DNA from: Sva-07 sp963743825
Lineage (GTDB): Bacteria; Actinomycetota; Acidimicrobiia; Acidimicrobiales; Ilumatobacteraceae
Assembly (NCBI GenBank): GCA_963743825.1
Contig: CAVURC010000018.1
Coordinates: forward strand, 62,001-126,000
Length of the DNA stretch: 64,000 bases
Direction: 5' to 3'
Each line of letters opens with the position of its first letter. Positions within the stretch are counted from its first letter, which is position 1. A program made the translations under genes and the position numbers. Shown one piece after another: positions 16,713 through 25,163 of this stretch. The notes beneath the pieces are model-generated. The model had not been told where the DNA came from and made no database searches. It saw only the letters and a program-made list of their open reading frames with translations.

Positions 16713-18101
16713 GTGATCGCCTCCGACGTCCTGGAACGGGTACTTGCCGGTGCAGTCAGCACCGGTGCCGATTTTGCCGAGGTGTACGCCGAGGACAAGC
16801 GCTCCACATCGGCGGGCCTGGACGACGGCAAGATCGAACAGGTGTCGAGCGGTCGAGACCGCGGTGCCGGTATCCGGGTCGTTGCCGCCGACACCACCGG
16901 TTTCGCCTACACGTCCGACCTGTCGGAACCGGGCTTGGTGGCTGCGGCGAGTGCAGCCGCGGCTGCGGCGAGCCGAGGCGGTGGCGGGGTTCGCACCGTC
17001 GCGCTCACCGCGTCGGCGCCACACCGGCCGAACACCGTCGAGCAGGACCCCGATTCCGTTGCCAAGGCGGCCAAGGTCGAACTCCTCGAACGCATGAACG
17101 AGGCCGCCCGATCGTTCGGACCGGAGATCGTGCAGGTGTCGGCGGGCTACGGCGACAGCCGCAAGCAGGTCCTCGTCGCCAACACCGACGGCGTCCTCAC
17201 CGACGACGTGATCGTGCGAACGCTGTTGCGCATCAGCGCCGTGGCCGACGGCGACTCCGGCATGCAGACCGGTTACCAGTCGATGGGGCACACAGTGGGC
17301 TTCGAGATCTTCGACACCGTCGACGTGGAGGAACTCGCTCGCGAGGCCGCCCGGCAGGCGATCACGAAGCTGCGGGCCCGGCCCGCTCCGTCGGGAGCGA
17401 TGCCGGTCGTGATCAAGCACGGGACCGGCGGCGTGCTCTTCCACGAGGCGTGCGGCCACGGCTTGGAGGCCGATCACATCCACAAGGGTGCGAGCGTCTA
17501 TGCCGGCAAGGTCGGCCAGCTGGTCGCGTCGCCGCTCGTGACGCTCGTCGACGACGGCACGATGCCGGGGGAGTGGGGAACCCTCGGTTTCGACGACGAG
17601 GGCCACATCACCCAGCGCAACGTGCTGATCGAGGACGGCATCCTCACCGACTACATGTGGGACTACCTGCGGGCCCGCAAGGATGGTCGTCCACAGTCGG
17701 GCAATGGTCGCCGTCAGAGCTACCAGTACCTCCCGATGGTGCGTATGACGAACACGTTCGTGCTCGACGGCCCCGACGACGCCGACGACATCATCGCCTC
17801 GACACCCAACGGCGTGTACGTGACCAAGCTCGGCGGCGGCAGCGTGAACACCGCGTCGGGTGACTTCGTCTTCGGCATGACCGAGGCCTACCTGATCGAG
17901 AACGGTGAGGTCACCGAACCGCTGCGCGACGGCAACCTGATCGGCAACGGCCCGAAGGTGCTCCGCGACATCGACATGCTCGCCAACGACTTCGCGATGG
18001 GCAGCCCGGGTACCTGTGGCAAGGACGGCCAGGGCGTACCCGTCGGCGATGGTCAGCCGACACTGCGGGTCAAGTCGATGACCGTCGGCGGCACGGCATG
18101 A
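16713..18101 (+). CDS. tldD: Metalloprotease TldD
   Basis: 462 residues from the GTG at 16713 (an ATG ten codons upstream is possible). The zinc-binding HExxxH is present as HEACGH (His244, Glu245, His249) followed by GLEADH. C-terminal GGGSVNTASGDFVFG and PGTCGKDGQGVPVG are conserved TldD motifs. TldD forms a heterodimeric protease with TldE/PmbA that degrades unfolded or leader peptides, e.g. in modified-peptide maturation. A TAGGCT hexamer seven bases upstream of the GTG fits a leaderless promoter. Confidence 0.93.
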   Translation: MIASDVLERVLAGAVSTGADFAEVYAEDKRSTSAGLDDGKIEQVSSGRDRGAGIRVVAADTTGFAYTSDLSEPGLVAAASAAAAAASRGGGGVRTVALTASAPHRPNTVEQDPDSVAKAAKVELLERMNEAARSFGPEIVQVSAGYGDSRKQVLVANTDGVLTDDVIVRTLLRISAVADGDSGMQTGYQSMGHTVGFEIFDTVDVEELAREAARQAITKLRARPAPSGAMPVVIKHGTGGVLFHEACGHGLEADHIHKGASVYAGKVGQLVASPLVTLVDDGTMPGEWGTLGFDDEGHITQRNVLIEDGILTDYMWDYLRARKDGRPQSGNGRRQSYQYLPMVRMTNTFVLDGPDDADDIIASTPNGVYVTKLGGGSVNTASGDFVFGMTEAYLIENGEVTEPLRDGNLIGNGPKVLRDIDMLANDFAMGSPGTCGKDGQGVPVGDGQPTLRVKSMTVGGTA

Positions 18102-18150
18102 GCCCGGTGACGGATCGTCGGGTCGACGGCGGGCAGATGGACGGCACGGC

Positions 18151-19515
18151 ATGAGCGGGTTCGAGAGCGAACTCCAGGTCGTCGCTGATCGCGTCGTCGC
18201 GCAGGCCGGCCCGGGCGAGCAGATCGAGGCGTTCGTCGCCCGGGGCGGCGAGACCGAGGTGCGGGTGTACCAGGGCGACGTCGAGCACTTCGTGTCGGCG
18301 CAGAGCGAGGGCATCGGCATCCGGGTCATCCGCGACGGGCGCACCGGATTCGCCTACGCGGGAACGCTCGACGATTCGGCCGTCGCCGAGGTGCTCGCCG
18401 AAGCGCGTGACAACGTGCAGTTCGGCACGGTCGACGACTGGGCGGCGCTGGCCGAACCCGATGGTGTGGCAGTGACCGAGCAGTCGCTGTGGAACGACGA
18501 ATTGGCCGGCTTCCCGACCGACCGCAAGATCGACCTCGCCAAGGAACTGGAGAAGCTGGCCTCCGGCGCCGACCCACGGGTTCGCGTCGACGATGCGAAC
18601 TACGCCGATGCGTCCGGCGAGTCAGCGGTGGCGTCGACCACCGGCATCCGGATGTCGGGGCGGGAGAACGGCTGCTACGTGTCGGTCTCGACGCTCGCCG
18701 ACGAAGGTGATGGCGACGATGCCGAGACCCAGACCGGATTCGGCTTCTCCGTGGGCCGATCACCCGACGAGTTCGATCTCGACCGAGCCGCCCGCGACGC
18801 CGTGGATCGAGCCACCCGACTGCTCGGCGCGTCGCAGCCGTCGAGTCGCCGCCTGACGGTGGTGCTCGACCCCTACGTCACTGCACAGTTCATCGGGGTC
18901 GTGTCGTCGACGCTCAACGGTGAGGCCGTGGTCAAGGGTCGATCGTTGTTCCGCGACCGGCTCGGCGAGAGCGTGGCGGCGGCGTCGGTCACGTTGGTCG
19001 ACGACCCGACGAACCCGAAGGCCTACACCGCCACCGATGTCGACGGTGAGGGCCTCGCCGCCCGCCGCAACGTGCTCATCCAGGACGGTGTGCTGCAACA
19101 GTTCGTGCACAACTCGTATTCGGCTCGTCGTGCGGGAACCGTCTCGACGGGCAACGCCACCCGTGGAGGATTCGCCGGCACGCCCGGCGTGGGTTGCCTG
19201 GCACTGTCGCTCGTCCCCGGCACACGCAACCAGCAGGAGTTGATCGCCGACGTCGACGACGGCCTGCTCGTTCTGCAGATGCAGGGGCTCCATTCCGGCG
19301 TGAATCCGATCAGCGGCGACTTCTCGACCGGAGCTGCCGGCCTGCTGATCTCGAATGGCGTGGTCGGCGCACCGGTCCGGGAGATCACGATTGCGTCCAC
19401 GCTGCAACGGATGCTGCTCGACATCGTCGAGATCGGTGGCGACATCGAGTGGCTCCCGATGCGCTCGGCCGGCATGAGCCTCGTGATCCGCGACGTGACG
19501 ATGTCGGGTTCCTGA
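18151..19515 (+). CDS. tldE: TldE/PmbA protein, non-catalytic partner of TldD
   Basis: 454 residues of the U62 family without an HExxxH motif, as expected for TldE. Conserved segments are ARRNVLIQDGVLQQFVHNSYSARRAG, ATRGGFAGTPGVGCLAL and GLLVLQMQGLHSGVNPISGDFS. It completes the TldD/TldE protease. It starts 50 bases after tldD. The same 15-base sequence CGGCACGGCATGAGC occurs at the tldD stop and again at the tldE start, a small duplication. Confidence 0.92.
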   Translation: MSGFESELQVVADRVVAQAGPGEQIEAFVARGGETEVRVYQGDVEHFVSAQSEGIGIRVIRDGRTGFAYAGTLDDSAVAEVLAEARDNVQFGTVDDWAALAEPDGVAVTEQSLWNDELAGFPTDRKIDLAKELEKLASGADPRVRVDDANYADASGESAVASTTGIRMSGRENGCYVSVSTLADEGDGDDAETQTGFGFSVGRSPDEFDLDRAARDAVDRATRLLGASQPSSRRLTVVLDPYVTAQFIGVVSSTLNGEAVVKGRSLFRDRLGESVAAASVTLVDDPTNPKAYTATDVDGEGLAARRNVLIQDGVLQQFVHNSYSARRAGTVSTGNATRGGFAGTPGVGCLALSLVPGTRNQQELIADVDDGLLVLQMQGLHSGVNPISGDFSTGAAGLLISNGVVGAPVREITIASTLQRMLLDIVEIGGDIEWLPMRSAGMSLVIRDVTMSGS

Positions 19516-19521
19516 GAGCGT

Positions 19522-20256
19522 ATGGGCGCCGCGTCGTCCGAGGCGGTCGAACGGCATCCGCATCTCGCCGCCGAGCAGCCTGCCGGAACGGTGCGTGTCG
19601 ACCTGCACACTCACACGATGTGGAGCGGTGACTCGACGACGACCCCCGACGAGTTCGCCGCAGCGGTCACGGCGAGTGGCCTCGACGTGGTGTGCATCAC
19701 CGATCACAACGCTGTTGCCGGTGCGGTGGAACTGGGTGACCGGCTCGACTGCCGGGTGATCGTCGGCGAGGAACTCCGCACGGCCGCGGGCGAGATCATC
19801 GGGTTGTTCCTCGCCGAGCGGATCCCGATTGGTGTCGGCCACCTCGACGCTGCCAGGGCGATCCGCGACCAGGGCGGTGTGGTGTACATCCCGCACCCGT
19901 TCGATCCGATGCGGCGCAACATGAGCGAGTCCGCCCTGTACGAGTTGGCCGAGGCCGACCTGATCGACGCCGTCGAGGTGCTCAACGCCAAGACATCGCT
20001 CGCCAGCCTCAATCGGCGGGCGGCCGAGTTCGCGTCCGAGTTCGGCATCGTCGGCGGTGCGGGCAGCGACGGCCACGTGCCCGACGCGCTCGGCGCCGCC
20101 TTCGTGGAGATGCCCGACTTCGACGGCCCGATGGAGTTCCTCGCGTCGCTCGCCGCCGGCCGGGTCGTCGGCCACCACTGGGACGAGCCGCGTCCCTGGT
20201 CGCCCCGCATCGTCCCCAGCGTCACAGCCAGGCCGTCAGGTGAGGATCTCGGATAG
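19522..20256 (+). CDS. PHP-domain metal-dependent phosphoesterase
   Basis: 244 residues. Metal-binding motifs in order: DLHTHT (residues ~28-33), ITDHN, a conserved Glu in VGEEL, a His in YIPHPFDP, and GSDGH near the end. PHP proteins of this size act as nucleoside bisphosphate or oligonucleotide phosphatases, or histidinol-phosphate-type phosphatases; the substrate is not decided. It begins 6 bases after the tldE stop, so it belongs to the tldD-tldE unit. Confidence 0.85.
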   Translation: MGAASSEAVERHPHLAAEQPAGTVRVDLHTHTMWSGDSTTTPDEFAAAVTASGLDVVCITDHNAVAGAVELGDRLDCRVIVGEELRTAAGEIIGLFLAERIPIGVGHLDAARAIRDQGGVVYIPHPFDPMRRNMSESALYELAEADLIDAVEVLNAKTSLASLNRRAAEFASEFGIVGGAGSDGHVPDALGAAFVEMPDFDGPMEFLASLAAGRVVGHHWDEPRPWSPRIVPSVTARPSGEDLG

Positions 20257-20277
20257 GTCAGGAGAGGTCCTGGGAGG

Positions 20278-20850
20278 TCACGGGAGGTAGAGCAGCGAGG
20301 CGATGCCCTGCTGGGCGGCGACCGCGACCGTCGGGGCAGCGGACGCATCGACGGCCACGAAGATGACGTCGTCGGCCACGTCGACCACGGTGGCCGTCTC
20401 GGCGATCACCAGGCCATCGGCGGCCACCTGCACCGTCAACCCGATGACCACGCCACGGCTGAGCGGATCGGACAGTGCCACGACCACCGTGCCCGGCGTC
20501 GCCCGCGCTGCCGGCCCGGGGGCTGCGGTGACGTCGAGTTCGGTCAGCACCTCGCCGACGCCGACTCGTTGGCGGAGCCGGGCGCCGTCGGCAAGATGGT
20601 GCAATGCCCCCGGCGGGATCGCTGCCACGGGGAGGGCGACGGTGTGTGTCTCGATCGGGTCACCTGGTTCGAGCGACCGCCCGGCGACCAGCACCGTGCG
20701 CGTCGACCCCCAGTTTTGCCGTGCCTCGTCGAGCGACGTGAGCTGATCGTGGACGCCAACGGCAAGTGCCGAGGCCAGTGCGGCGACGAGTGCCCAGTAG
20801 AGCCAGGGTCGACGGGCGAGGACGAGTCGGGCTCGGGCCGCGACGTGCAT
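20278..20850 (-). CDS. SAF-domain protein (CpaB/flagellar-P-ring-like)
   Basis: 190 residues. One N-terminal membrane helix (LYWALVAALASALAVGVHDQL) is followed by a SAF domain: VLVAGRSLEPGDPIETHTVALPVAAIPPGAL, then RVGVGEVLTELDV. This architecture is that of the RcpC/CpaB Flp-pilus assembly proteins, which sit in or on the membrane. No tad or pilus gene is adjacent, so the role is uncertain. A 21-base gap to the convergent PHP gene carries short AGGTC repeats. Confidence 0.75.
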   Translation of the reverse strand: MHVAARARLVLARRPWLYWALVAALASALAVGVHDQLTSLDEARQNWGSTRTVLVAGRSLEPGDPIETHTVALPVAAIPPGALHHLADGARLRQRVGVGEVLTELDVTAAPGPAARATPGTVVVALSDPLSRGVVIGLTVQVAADGLVIAETATVVDVADDVIFVAVDASAAPTVAVAAQQGIASLLYLP

Positions 20851-20935
20851 CGGAATCTCCTCGGATCGGGAACGATCGGAGGGAGTCGGTCAGGTGGAGG
20901 CTATCCACCTGCCGGCCGGTCACCTCGGCGGACGC

Positions 20936-21295
20936 TCAGGTCGTGGTGGCGGAGCTGCTCGAGTCGGTCTTCTTGGCCGGCTTCGACTCCGTCTTCGATT
21001 CGGATTTCGATTCCGACTTCGTCTCGGATTTCGATTCCGACTTCGTCGACGAATCGGAGCTCGTCGAATCGGTCGACGTCGACGCTGGTGACGTCGCCGA
21101 CTTCTTGCCGCGATTGTCGGTCTTGAAGAAGCCGGATCCCTTGAAGGTCACACCGACCGGGGTGAACACCTTCTTGACGGCCAGGACCTCGCCGGAGTCG
21201 GGATGGGCGATCTCGGTGAGGTTCTCGTCGTGGAAGCCCTGCTGGACCTCGATCGTCTCGCCGGTGTCGACGAACTTGTAGACATACGTGGGCAT
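20936..21295 (-). CDS. FmdB-family protein lacking the zinc-ribbon cysteines, with a low-complexity tail
   Basis: 119 residues. The first ~60 match the FmdB regulatory-protein fold (MPTYVYKFVDTGETIEV... VTFKGSGFFKTD), including the signature GSGFF(K)TD. However, none of the four expected zinc-binding Cys is present; the CxxC positions read KFVDTG and HPDSGE. The remaining half is a Ser/Lys/Glu repeat tail (KSESKSETKS type) encoded by an 18-base DNA repeat. It is divergent from galU with 27 bases between starts. The fmdB-galU adjacency is conserved in actinobacteria. Confidence 0.8.
   Translation of the reverse strand: MPTYVYKFVDTGETIEVQQGFHDENLTEIAHPDSGEVLAVKKVFTPVGVTFKGSGFFKTDNRGKKSATSPASTSTDSTSSDSSTKSESKSETKSESKSESKTESKPAKKTDSSSSATTT
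20990..21060. repeat. Internal 18-base repeats encoding the Ser/Lys/Glu tail
   Basis: Units such as TCGGATTTCGATTCCGAC recur in tandem with small changes inside the 3' part of the FmdB-like gene. They encode SESK-type repeats. Prone to length variation between strains. Confidence 0.75.
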
Positions 21296-21322
21296 CGAGT
21301 TCCCAAAGATATCGTCCGATGC

Positions 21323-22189
21323 ATGCAGGTCCGCAGTGCAGTCATTCCCGCGGCCGGCCTCGGCACGCGGTTTCTTCCGGCGACCAAGTCGGTACCGAAG
21401 GAACTCTTCCCGATCGGTGACCAACCCGCGATCCAGATCGTGATCGACGAAGCGCTCGGTGCGGGCATCGATCACATCGTGGTCGTCAGCAGCCACTCGA
21501 AGCCGGCGCTCGATGCGTACTTCGCTCCCGACGAGGCCTTGCTCGAAGCGCTCGAGGCCAAGGGAAAGGTCGAAACGGCGGAACGGTTGCGATCGATCGG
21601 GCGTGACTGGCGCGTCACGATCGTGTACCAGGACGACCCGAAGGGGCTCGGTCATGCGGTCGGGTGCGCCCGCGAGGCCGTCGGACACGAGTCGTTCGCC
21701 GTCATGCTTCCCGATGAGTTGATGTCGAGTTCAGCCGTACTCGCCCAGATGAACGGGGTGTGTGCCGCCACCGAGGGAAGCGTCGTGGCGGTCGTCAACG
21801 TGCCGCGTGAACAGGTGAGTTCCTACGGCGTGATCGACCCGGCGGGGGCGCTGACCCATGATGGCGTCATCCCGGTCCGCGACCTCGTGGAGAAGCCGTC
21901 ACCCGAGGACGCACCGAGCAACTTCATCCTCACCGGGCGCTACGTGCTCACCGCTGATGCGTGGGACGAGATCGATCGGTTGACTCCGGGCAGCGGCGGG
22001 GAACTCCAGCTCACCGATGCGCTGCGCGCCCAGGCTGCCCGGTCGCCGTTCCACGCCGTCGTGGCCGACGAGAGCCGCCTCGACACGGGGACGCCACTCG
22101 GCTTCCTGACGGCCTCGATCGAATTCGGTCTCCGCGATCCCGAACTCAGCGCTCCGCTGCGCGACTTCCTCCGTCACCTGCACGTCTGA
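21323..22189 (+). CDS. galU: UTP-glucose-1-phosphate uridylyltransferase
   Basis: 288 residues. The N-terminal nucleotide-binding motif is AVIPAAGLGTRFLPATKSVPKELFPI. DDPKGLGHAVGCAREAV, LPDELM and VEKPSPEDAPSNFILTGRYVL follow, all typical of GalU. It makes UDP-glucose, the donor for cell-wall glycans and for the GalT reaction upstream in the window. The ATG at 21323 is the family start. Confidence 0.94.
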   Translation: MQVRSAVIPAAGLGTRFLPATKSVPKELFPIGDQPAIQIVIDEALGAGIDHIVVVSSHSKPALDAYFAPDEALLEALEAKGKVETAERLRSIGRDWRVTIVYQDDPKGLGHAVGCAREAVGHESFAVMLPDELMSSSAVLAQMNGVCAATEGSVVAVVNVPREQVSSYGVIDPAGALTHDGVIPVRDLVEKPSPEDAPSNFILTGRYVLTADAWDEIDRLTPGSGGELQLTDALRAQAARSPFHAVVADESRLDTGTPLGFLTASIEFGLRDPELSAPLRDFLRHLHV

Positions 22190-22227
22190 CGTCGTCGGGG
22201 CGTCACTCGGCCGGGTCGAATGTGACG

Positions 22228-22785
22228 TCAGCTTCGACGGAAGTGGTCGGGATAGTCGTGGACGAGGCCGTACTCGTCGACGTCGAGATCGGTGCTGATT
22301 CCCGAATCCAGATTCGTGTAGCGGAACCGCCGAAGCGCGAGGCGCTCGTAGCGCTGGCGCGTGCTGACCAGCTCGAGCGTCTCGACGTCGACCATCGCGG
22401 AACGCACCTCGGCGGCCGCACCGATGTCGAGGCCGAGCCTGCGGATCGGCAGTGAGTTCGTGAACGGCGTGCACATCAGGTCGATGTCGGTGCATCCGCC
22501 CAGGTCGGGCCGATGGGCGCCGTTCATCTCGCCCCAGCGTCCGGTGCCGTCGGCGCCGAGCCAGAGATCGGGTTCGTCGAGGTCACGGAACAGCAGGAAC
22601 TGGCGGATCTGCCACGTCGCCGACAGTCGCAACACGTAGGTCACGGCTTCGCGCCCGACCTCGCCGGTCGCTGTCCACCCTTCGTTCTCCCACCGCAGCG
22701 TCAGTGTCTCGAGATGGTCGTCGTCCCAGGTGCGCCAGCGGGCGGTGTACCCGTCGGAGGGAAAGGCGGTCAGCGGCGACGTCAC
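22228..22785 (-). CDS. Putative glycolipid-binding family protein (PF06475-like)
   Basis: 185 residues. The characteristic blocks are recognisable: LTLRWENEGWTATGEV, YVLRLSATWQIRQFLLFRDLDEPDLWL, GRWGEMNG, GGCTDIDLMCTPFTNSLPIRRL and the closing RRFRYTNLDSG. No signal peptide or transmembrane helix is seen, so it is probably cytoplasmic. The biochemical function is not established for the family. Its start lies 64 bases from the divergent moeA start. Confidence 0.75.
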   Translation of the reverse strand: MTSPLTAFPSDGYTARWRTWDDDHLETLTLRWENEGWTATGEVGREAVTYVLRLSATWQIRQFLLFRDLDEPDLWLGADGTGRWGEMNGAHRPDLGGCTDIDLMCTPFTNSLPIRRLGLDIGAAAEVRSAMVDVETLELVSTRQRYERLALRRFRYTNLDSGISTDLDVDEYGLVHDYPDHFRRS

Positions 22786-22849
22786 GCGCGTCCACGCTAC
22801 GACCCGATCGGCCGGTCGCAGCGAGTGGGCCCCGGGCTACGTTGACGTC

Positions 22850-24052
22850 GTGACGCCGTTGGAAGATGCGCAGGCCTTCGTCCTGGAATCGTGCCCACCT
22901 CTGCCCGAGCGCGAGGTCGCGCGAACTGAAGCACTCGGGTTGGTGCTCGCCGCTGCGATCGATGCGAGCGAGGTGGTGCCGCCGTTCGACAACACCGCCG
23001 TCGACGGCTACGCGGTGCGTTCGCAGGATGTTGCCGCCGTGCCCGTCGAGCTGCGCGTGGTGGGCGAGATCGCGGCCGGCGCGGCGCCCGATCGTCCGGT
23101 CGGTGCCGGTGAGGCGGTCCGCATCATGACGGGTGCCCCGATGCCGGCGGGTGCCGATGCGGTGGTGATGGTGGAGGATTCCGAACGGGTCGGTGACGAT
23201 GGGGTGCGATTGTTGCGCTCGGTTCCGGCCGGAGCGTCGATTCGTCGGGCCGGCGACGACGTGCGGGCGGGCGATCGATTGTTCGATGTCGGGACCACCG
23301 TCACCGCATCGGTCGACGCGGTGCTCGCATCCGTCAATGCTCGAACGGTGACGGTGTATCCCCGGGCGCGGGTCGCCGTACTGTCGACCGGCGATGAACT
23401 CGTCGACGACGGCTCACCGCTGGAGTTGGGTCAGATCCGCGAGAGCAACAAGACCATGCTGGCGGCGCTCCTCGCGGATGCCGGTTGTGATGTCGTCGAC
23501 CTCGGCATCGTTCGTGATGACGAAGTGGAACTCGAACGGGTGCTGCGCGATGCAGCGTCGCACTGCGATGCGATCGTCACGAGCGGTGGCGTGTCGATGG
23601 GCGACTACGACGTCGTGAAGGCGGTGCTCGGTCGGGTCGCCGACATGACCTGGATGCAGATCGCGATCAAGCCGGCGAAGCCGTTCGCGTTCGGGCGGCT
23701 CGACGGCGTGCCCATCTTCGGGCTGCCCGGCAATCCGGTCAGTTCGCTCGTGAGCTTCGAGTTGCTGGCTCGGCCGGCGCTGCGCCGGATGATGGGCCAT
23801 CGGCATCTGACCCGGCTGAACCTGGTCGCTGTCGCCGACGTGGCGCTCGATCGCCATCCCGACGGCAAGGTGCACTTCGTGCGTGTCAACGGCAACTTCG
23901 CCGACGACGGCCGCTATCACGTCCGGCCGGTCGGCGCCCAGGGCAGTCATCAACTCGCGGCAACCGCGCTCGCCGACGCCATGGCCGTGGTGCCCGATGG
24001 CCCGGGCATTCCAGCGGGGGCCGACGTCGCCGTGCTCCTCCTGCACGGTTGA
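22850..24052 (+). CDS. moeA: MoeA/Glp-type molybdopterin molybdenumtransferase
   Basis: 400 residues from a GTG; TACGTT lies just upstream, fitting a leaderless start. MoeA motifs: PPFDNTAVDGYAVRSQD, VRIMTGAPMPAGADAVV, the MoaB-like domain STGDELVDDG ... SGGVSMGDYD, and GLPGNPVSS. It inserts molybdate into adenylylated molybdopterin. In Corynebacterium the paralogue at the same fmdB-galU locus is Glp, an FtsZ-associated divisome protein. The presence of moaA and moaC alongside means I cannot decide between the two roles. Confidence 0.88.
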   Translation: MTPLEDAQAFVLESCPPLPEREVARTEALGLVLAAAIDASEVVPPFDNTAVDGYAVRSQDVAAVPVELRVVGEIAAGAAPDRPVGAGEAVRIMTGAPMPAGADAVVMVEDSERVGDDGVRLLRSVPAGASIRRAGDDVRAGDRLFDVGTTVTASVDAVLASVNARTVTVYPRARVAVLSTGDELVDDGSPLELGQIRESNKTMLAALLADAGCDVVDLGIVRDDEVELERVLRDAASHCDAIVTSGGVSMGDYDVVKAVLGRVADMTWMQIAIKPAKPFAFGRLDGVPIFGLPGNPVSSLVSFELLARPALRRMMGHRHLTRLNLVAVADVALDRHPDGKVHFVRVNGNFADDGRYHVRPVGAQGSHQLAATALADAMAVVPDGPGIPAGADVAVLLLHG

Positions 24053-24090
24053 TCCGGCACGGTTGAGTCCTGCACGGTTGATCCGGCATC
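24046..24090. repeat. Three tandem ~15-base repeats between moeA and moaA
   Basis: The block CACGGTTGATCCGG, then CACGGTTGAGTCCTG, then CACGGTTGATCCGG spans the moeA stop and the following bases. The first copy contains the moeA stop codon. Likely slippage or duplication; no other role is visible. Confidence 0.7.
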
Positions 24091-24123
24091 GTGTGACGCG
24101 ATGGTGGGCAATAGGCTGGACGG

Positions 24124-25125
24124 ATGTCGCAGGAGTTGATCGACCCGTTCGGTCGCCTGATCGAGGATCTGCGGATCTCGATCACGGATCGCTGCAACTT
24201 TCGCTGCACCTATTGCATGCCCGAGGAAGGGATGCAGTGGCTGGCGCGTTCGGAGGTCATGCGCTTCGAGGAGATCGAGCGTCTGGCCCGGATCTTCGTC
24301 GAACGGTACGGCGTTCGCGGGATCCGCCTCACGGGAGGCGAGCCGACGGTTCGAGCCCATCTGCCGGTGCTCGTCGAGAAGCTGGCAGCGATCGTCGGCC
24401 CCGACGGCCCCGTCGATCTCGCGATGACCACCAACGGCGCCACGATGCGCCTGGTCGCCGACACGTTGCGCGAGGCCGGTCTGCGCCGGGTCAACATCAG
24501 CCTCGACACGCTCGACCGGGCCAAGTTCCACCGGATGACTCGTCGTGACGAACTGCTCCGAGTGCTCGACGGCATCGAGGCGGCCAAGGAGGCGGGCTTC
24601 GATCCGGTCAAGATCAACGCCGTCATCGAGCGCAACGTGAACGACGACGAGATCGTGTCGCTCGCCACGTTCGGCCGTCAGCAGGGGATCGAGGTCAGGT
24701 TCATCGAGTTCATGCCGCTCGACGCCGACGGCCACTGGATGAACGACAAGGTCGTCGGCCAGGACGAGATCGTCGCCGCCATCGACGCGGTGTACCCGCT
24801 CGAGCAACTGCCGGCGCGTGGCGCCGCACCGGCCGACAGGTTCCGCTACGTCGACGGCCGTGGCACCATCGGCGTGATCCCCACGGTGACCAAGCCGTTC
24901 TGCGGCGACTGCGACCGTGTGCGCCTGACCGCCGAAGGTCAGTTCCGTACCTGCCTGTTCGCCACGAAGGAGTTCGACCTGCTCGCAGCGATGCGCGCCG
25001 GGGAATCCGACGATCACATCGCCGAACGCATCGAGGCGGCGGTTGCGACCAAGTGGGCGGGCCACCGCATCAACCAGGTCAACTTCGTGCGCCCCGGCAA
25101 GTCGATGAGCCAGATCGGCGGCTGA
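24124..25125 (+). CDS. moaA: GTP 3',8-cyclase MoaA
   Basis: 333 residues. The radical-SAM cluster is CNFRCTYC near residue 27. The second cluster's cysteines lie in PFCGDCDRVRLTAEGQFRTCLF. The essential C-terminal GG is present (SMSQIGG). It catalyses the first step of molybdopterin synthesis with MoaC. Its TGA is the first three bases of a perfect 41-base palindrome shared with the convergent gene. Confidence 0.95.
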   Translation: MSQELIDPFGRLIEDLRISITDRCNFRCTYCMPEEGMQWLARSEVMRFEEIERLARIFVERYGVRGIRLTGGEPTVRAHLPVLVEKLAAIVGPDGPVDLAMTTNGATMRLVADTLREAGLRRVNISLDTLDRAKFHRMTRRDELLRVLDGIEAAKEAGFDPVKINAVIERNVNDDEIVSLATFGRQQGIEVRFIEFMPLDADGHWMNDKVVGQDEIVAAIDAVYPLEQLPARGAAPADRFRYVDGRGTIGVIPTVTKPFCGDCDRVRLTAEGQFRTCLFATKEFDLLAAMRAGESDDHIAERIEAAVATKWAGHRINQVNFVRPGKSMSQIGG

Positions 25126-25163
25126 CGATTACATCAGGGGTCAGACCCCTGATGTAATCGTCA
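25123..25163. repeat. 41-bp perfect REP-like palindrome between convergent genes (copy A1)
   Basis: Arms are exact 20-base complements (TGACGATTACATCAGGGGTC and its complement) around a single A. It fills the entire gap between moaA and the TIGR03083 gene and includes both stop codons (25123-25125 and 25161-25163). The inner part TTACATC...GGGGTC-N-GACCCC...GATGTAA is the same family as the repeats flanking the RAYT gene. It could act as a two-way terminator despite the lack of a T-tract. Confidence 0.93.

Noticed and set aside
25123..25163. Calling the palindromes rho-independent terminators
   Set aside because: None is followed by a T-tract, and related copies occur in different contexts including between genes in the same direction. 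They are kept as repeats with possible terminator effect.
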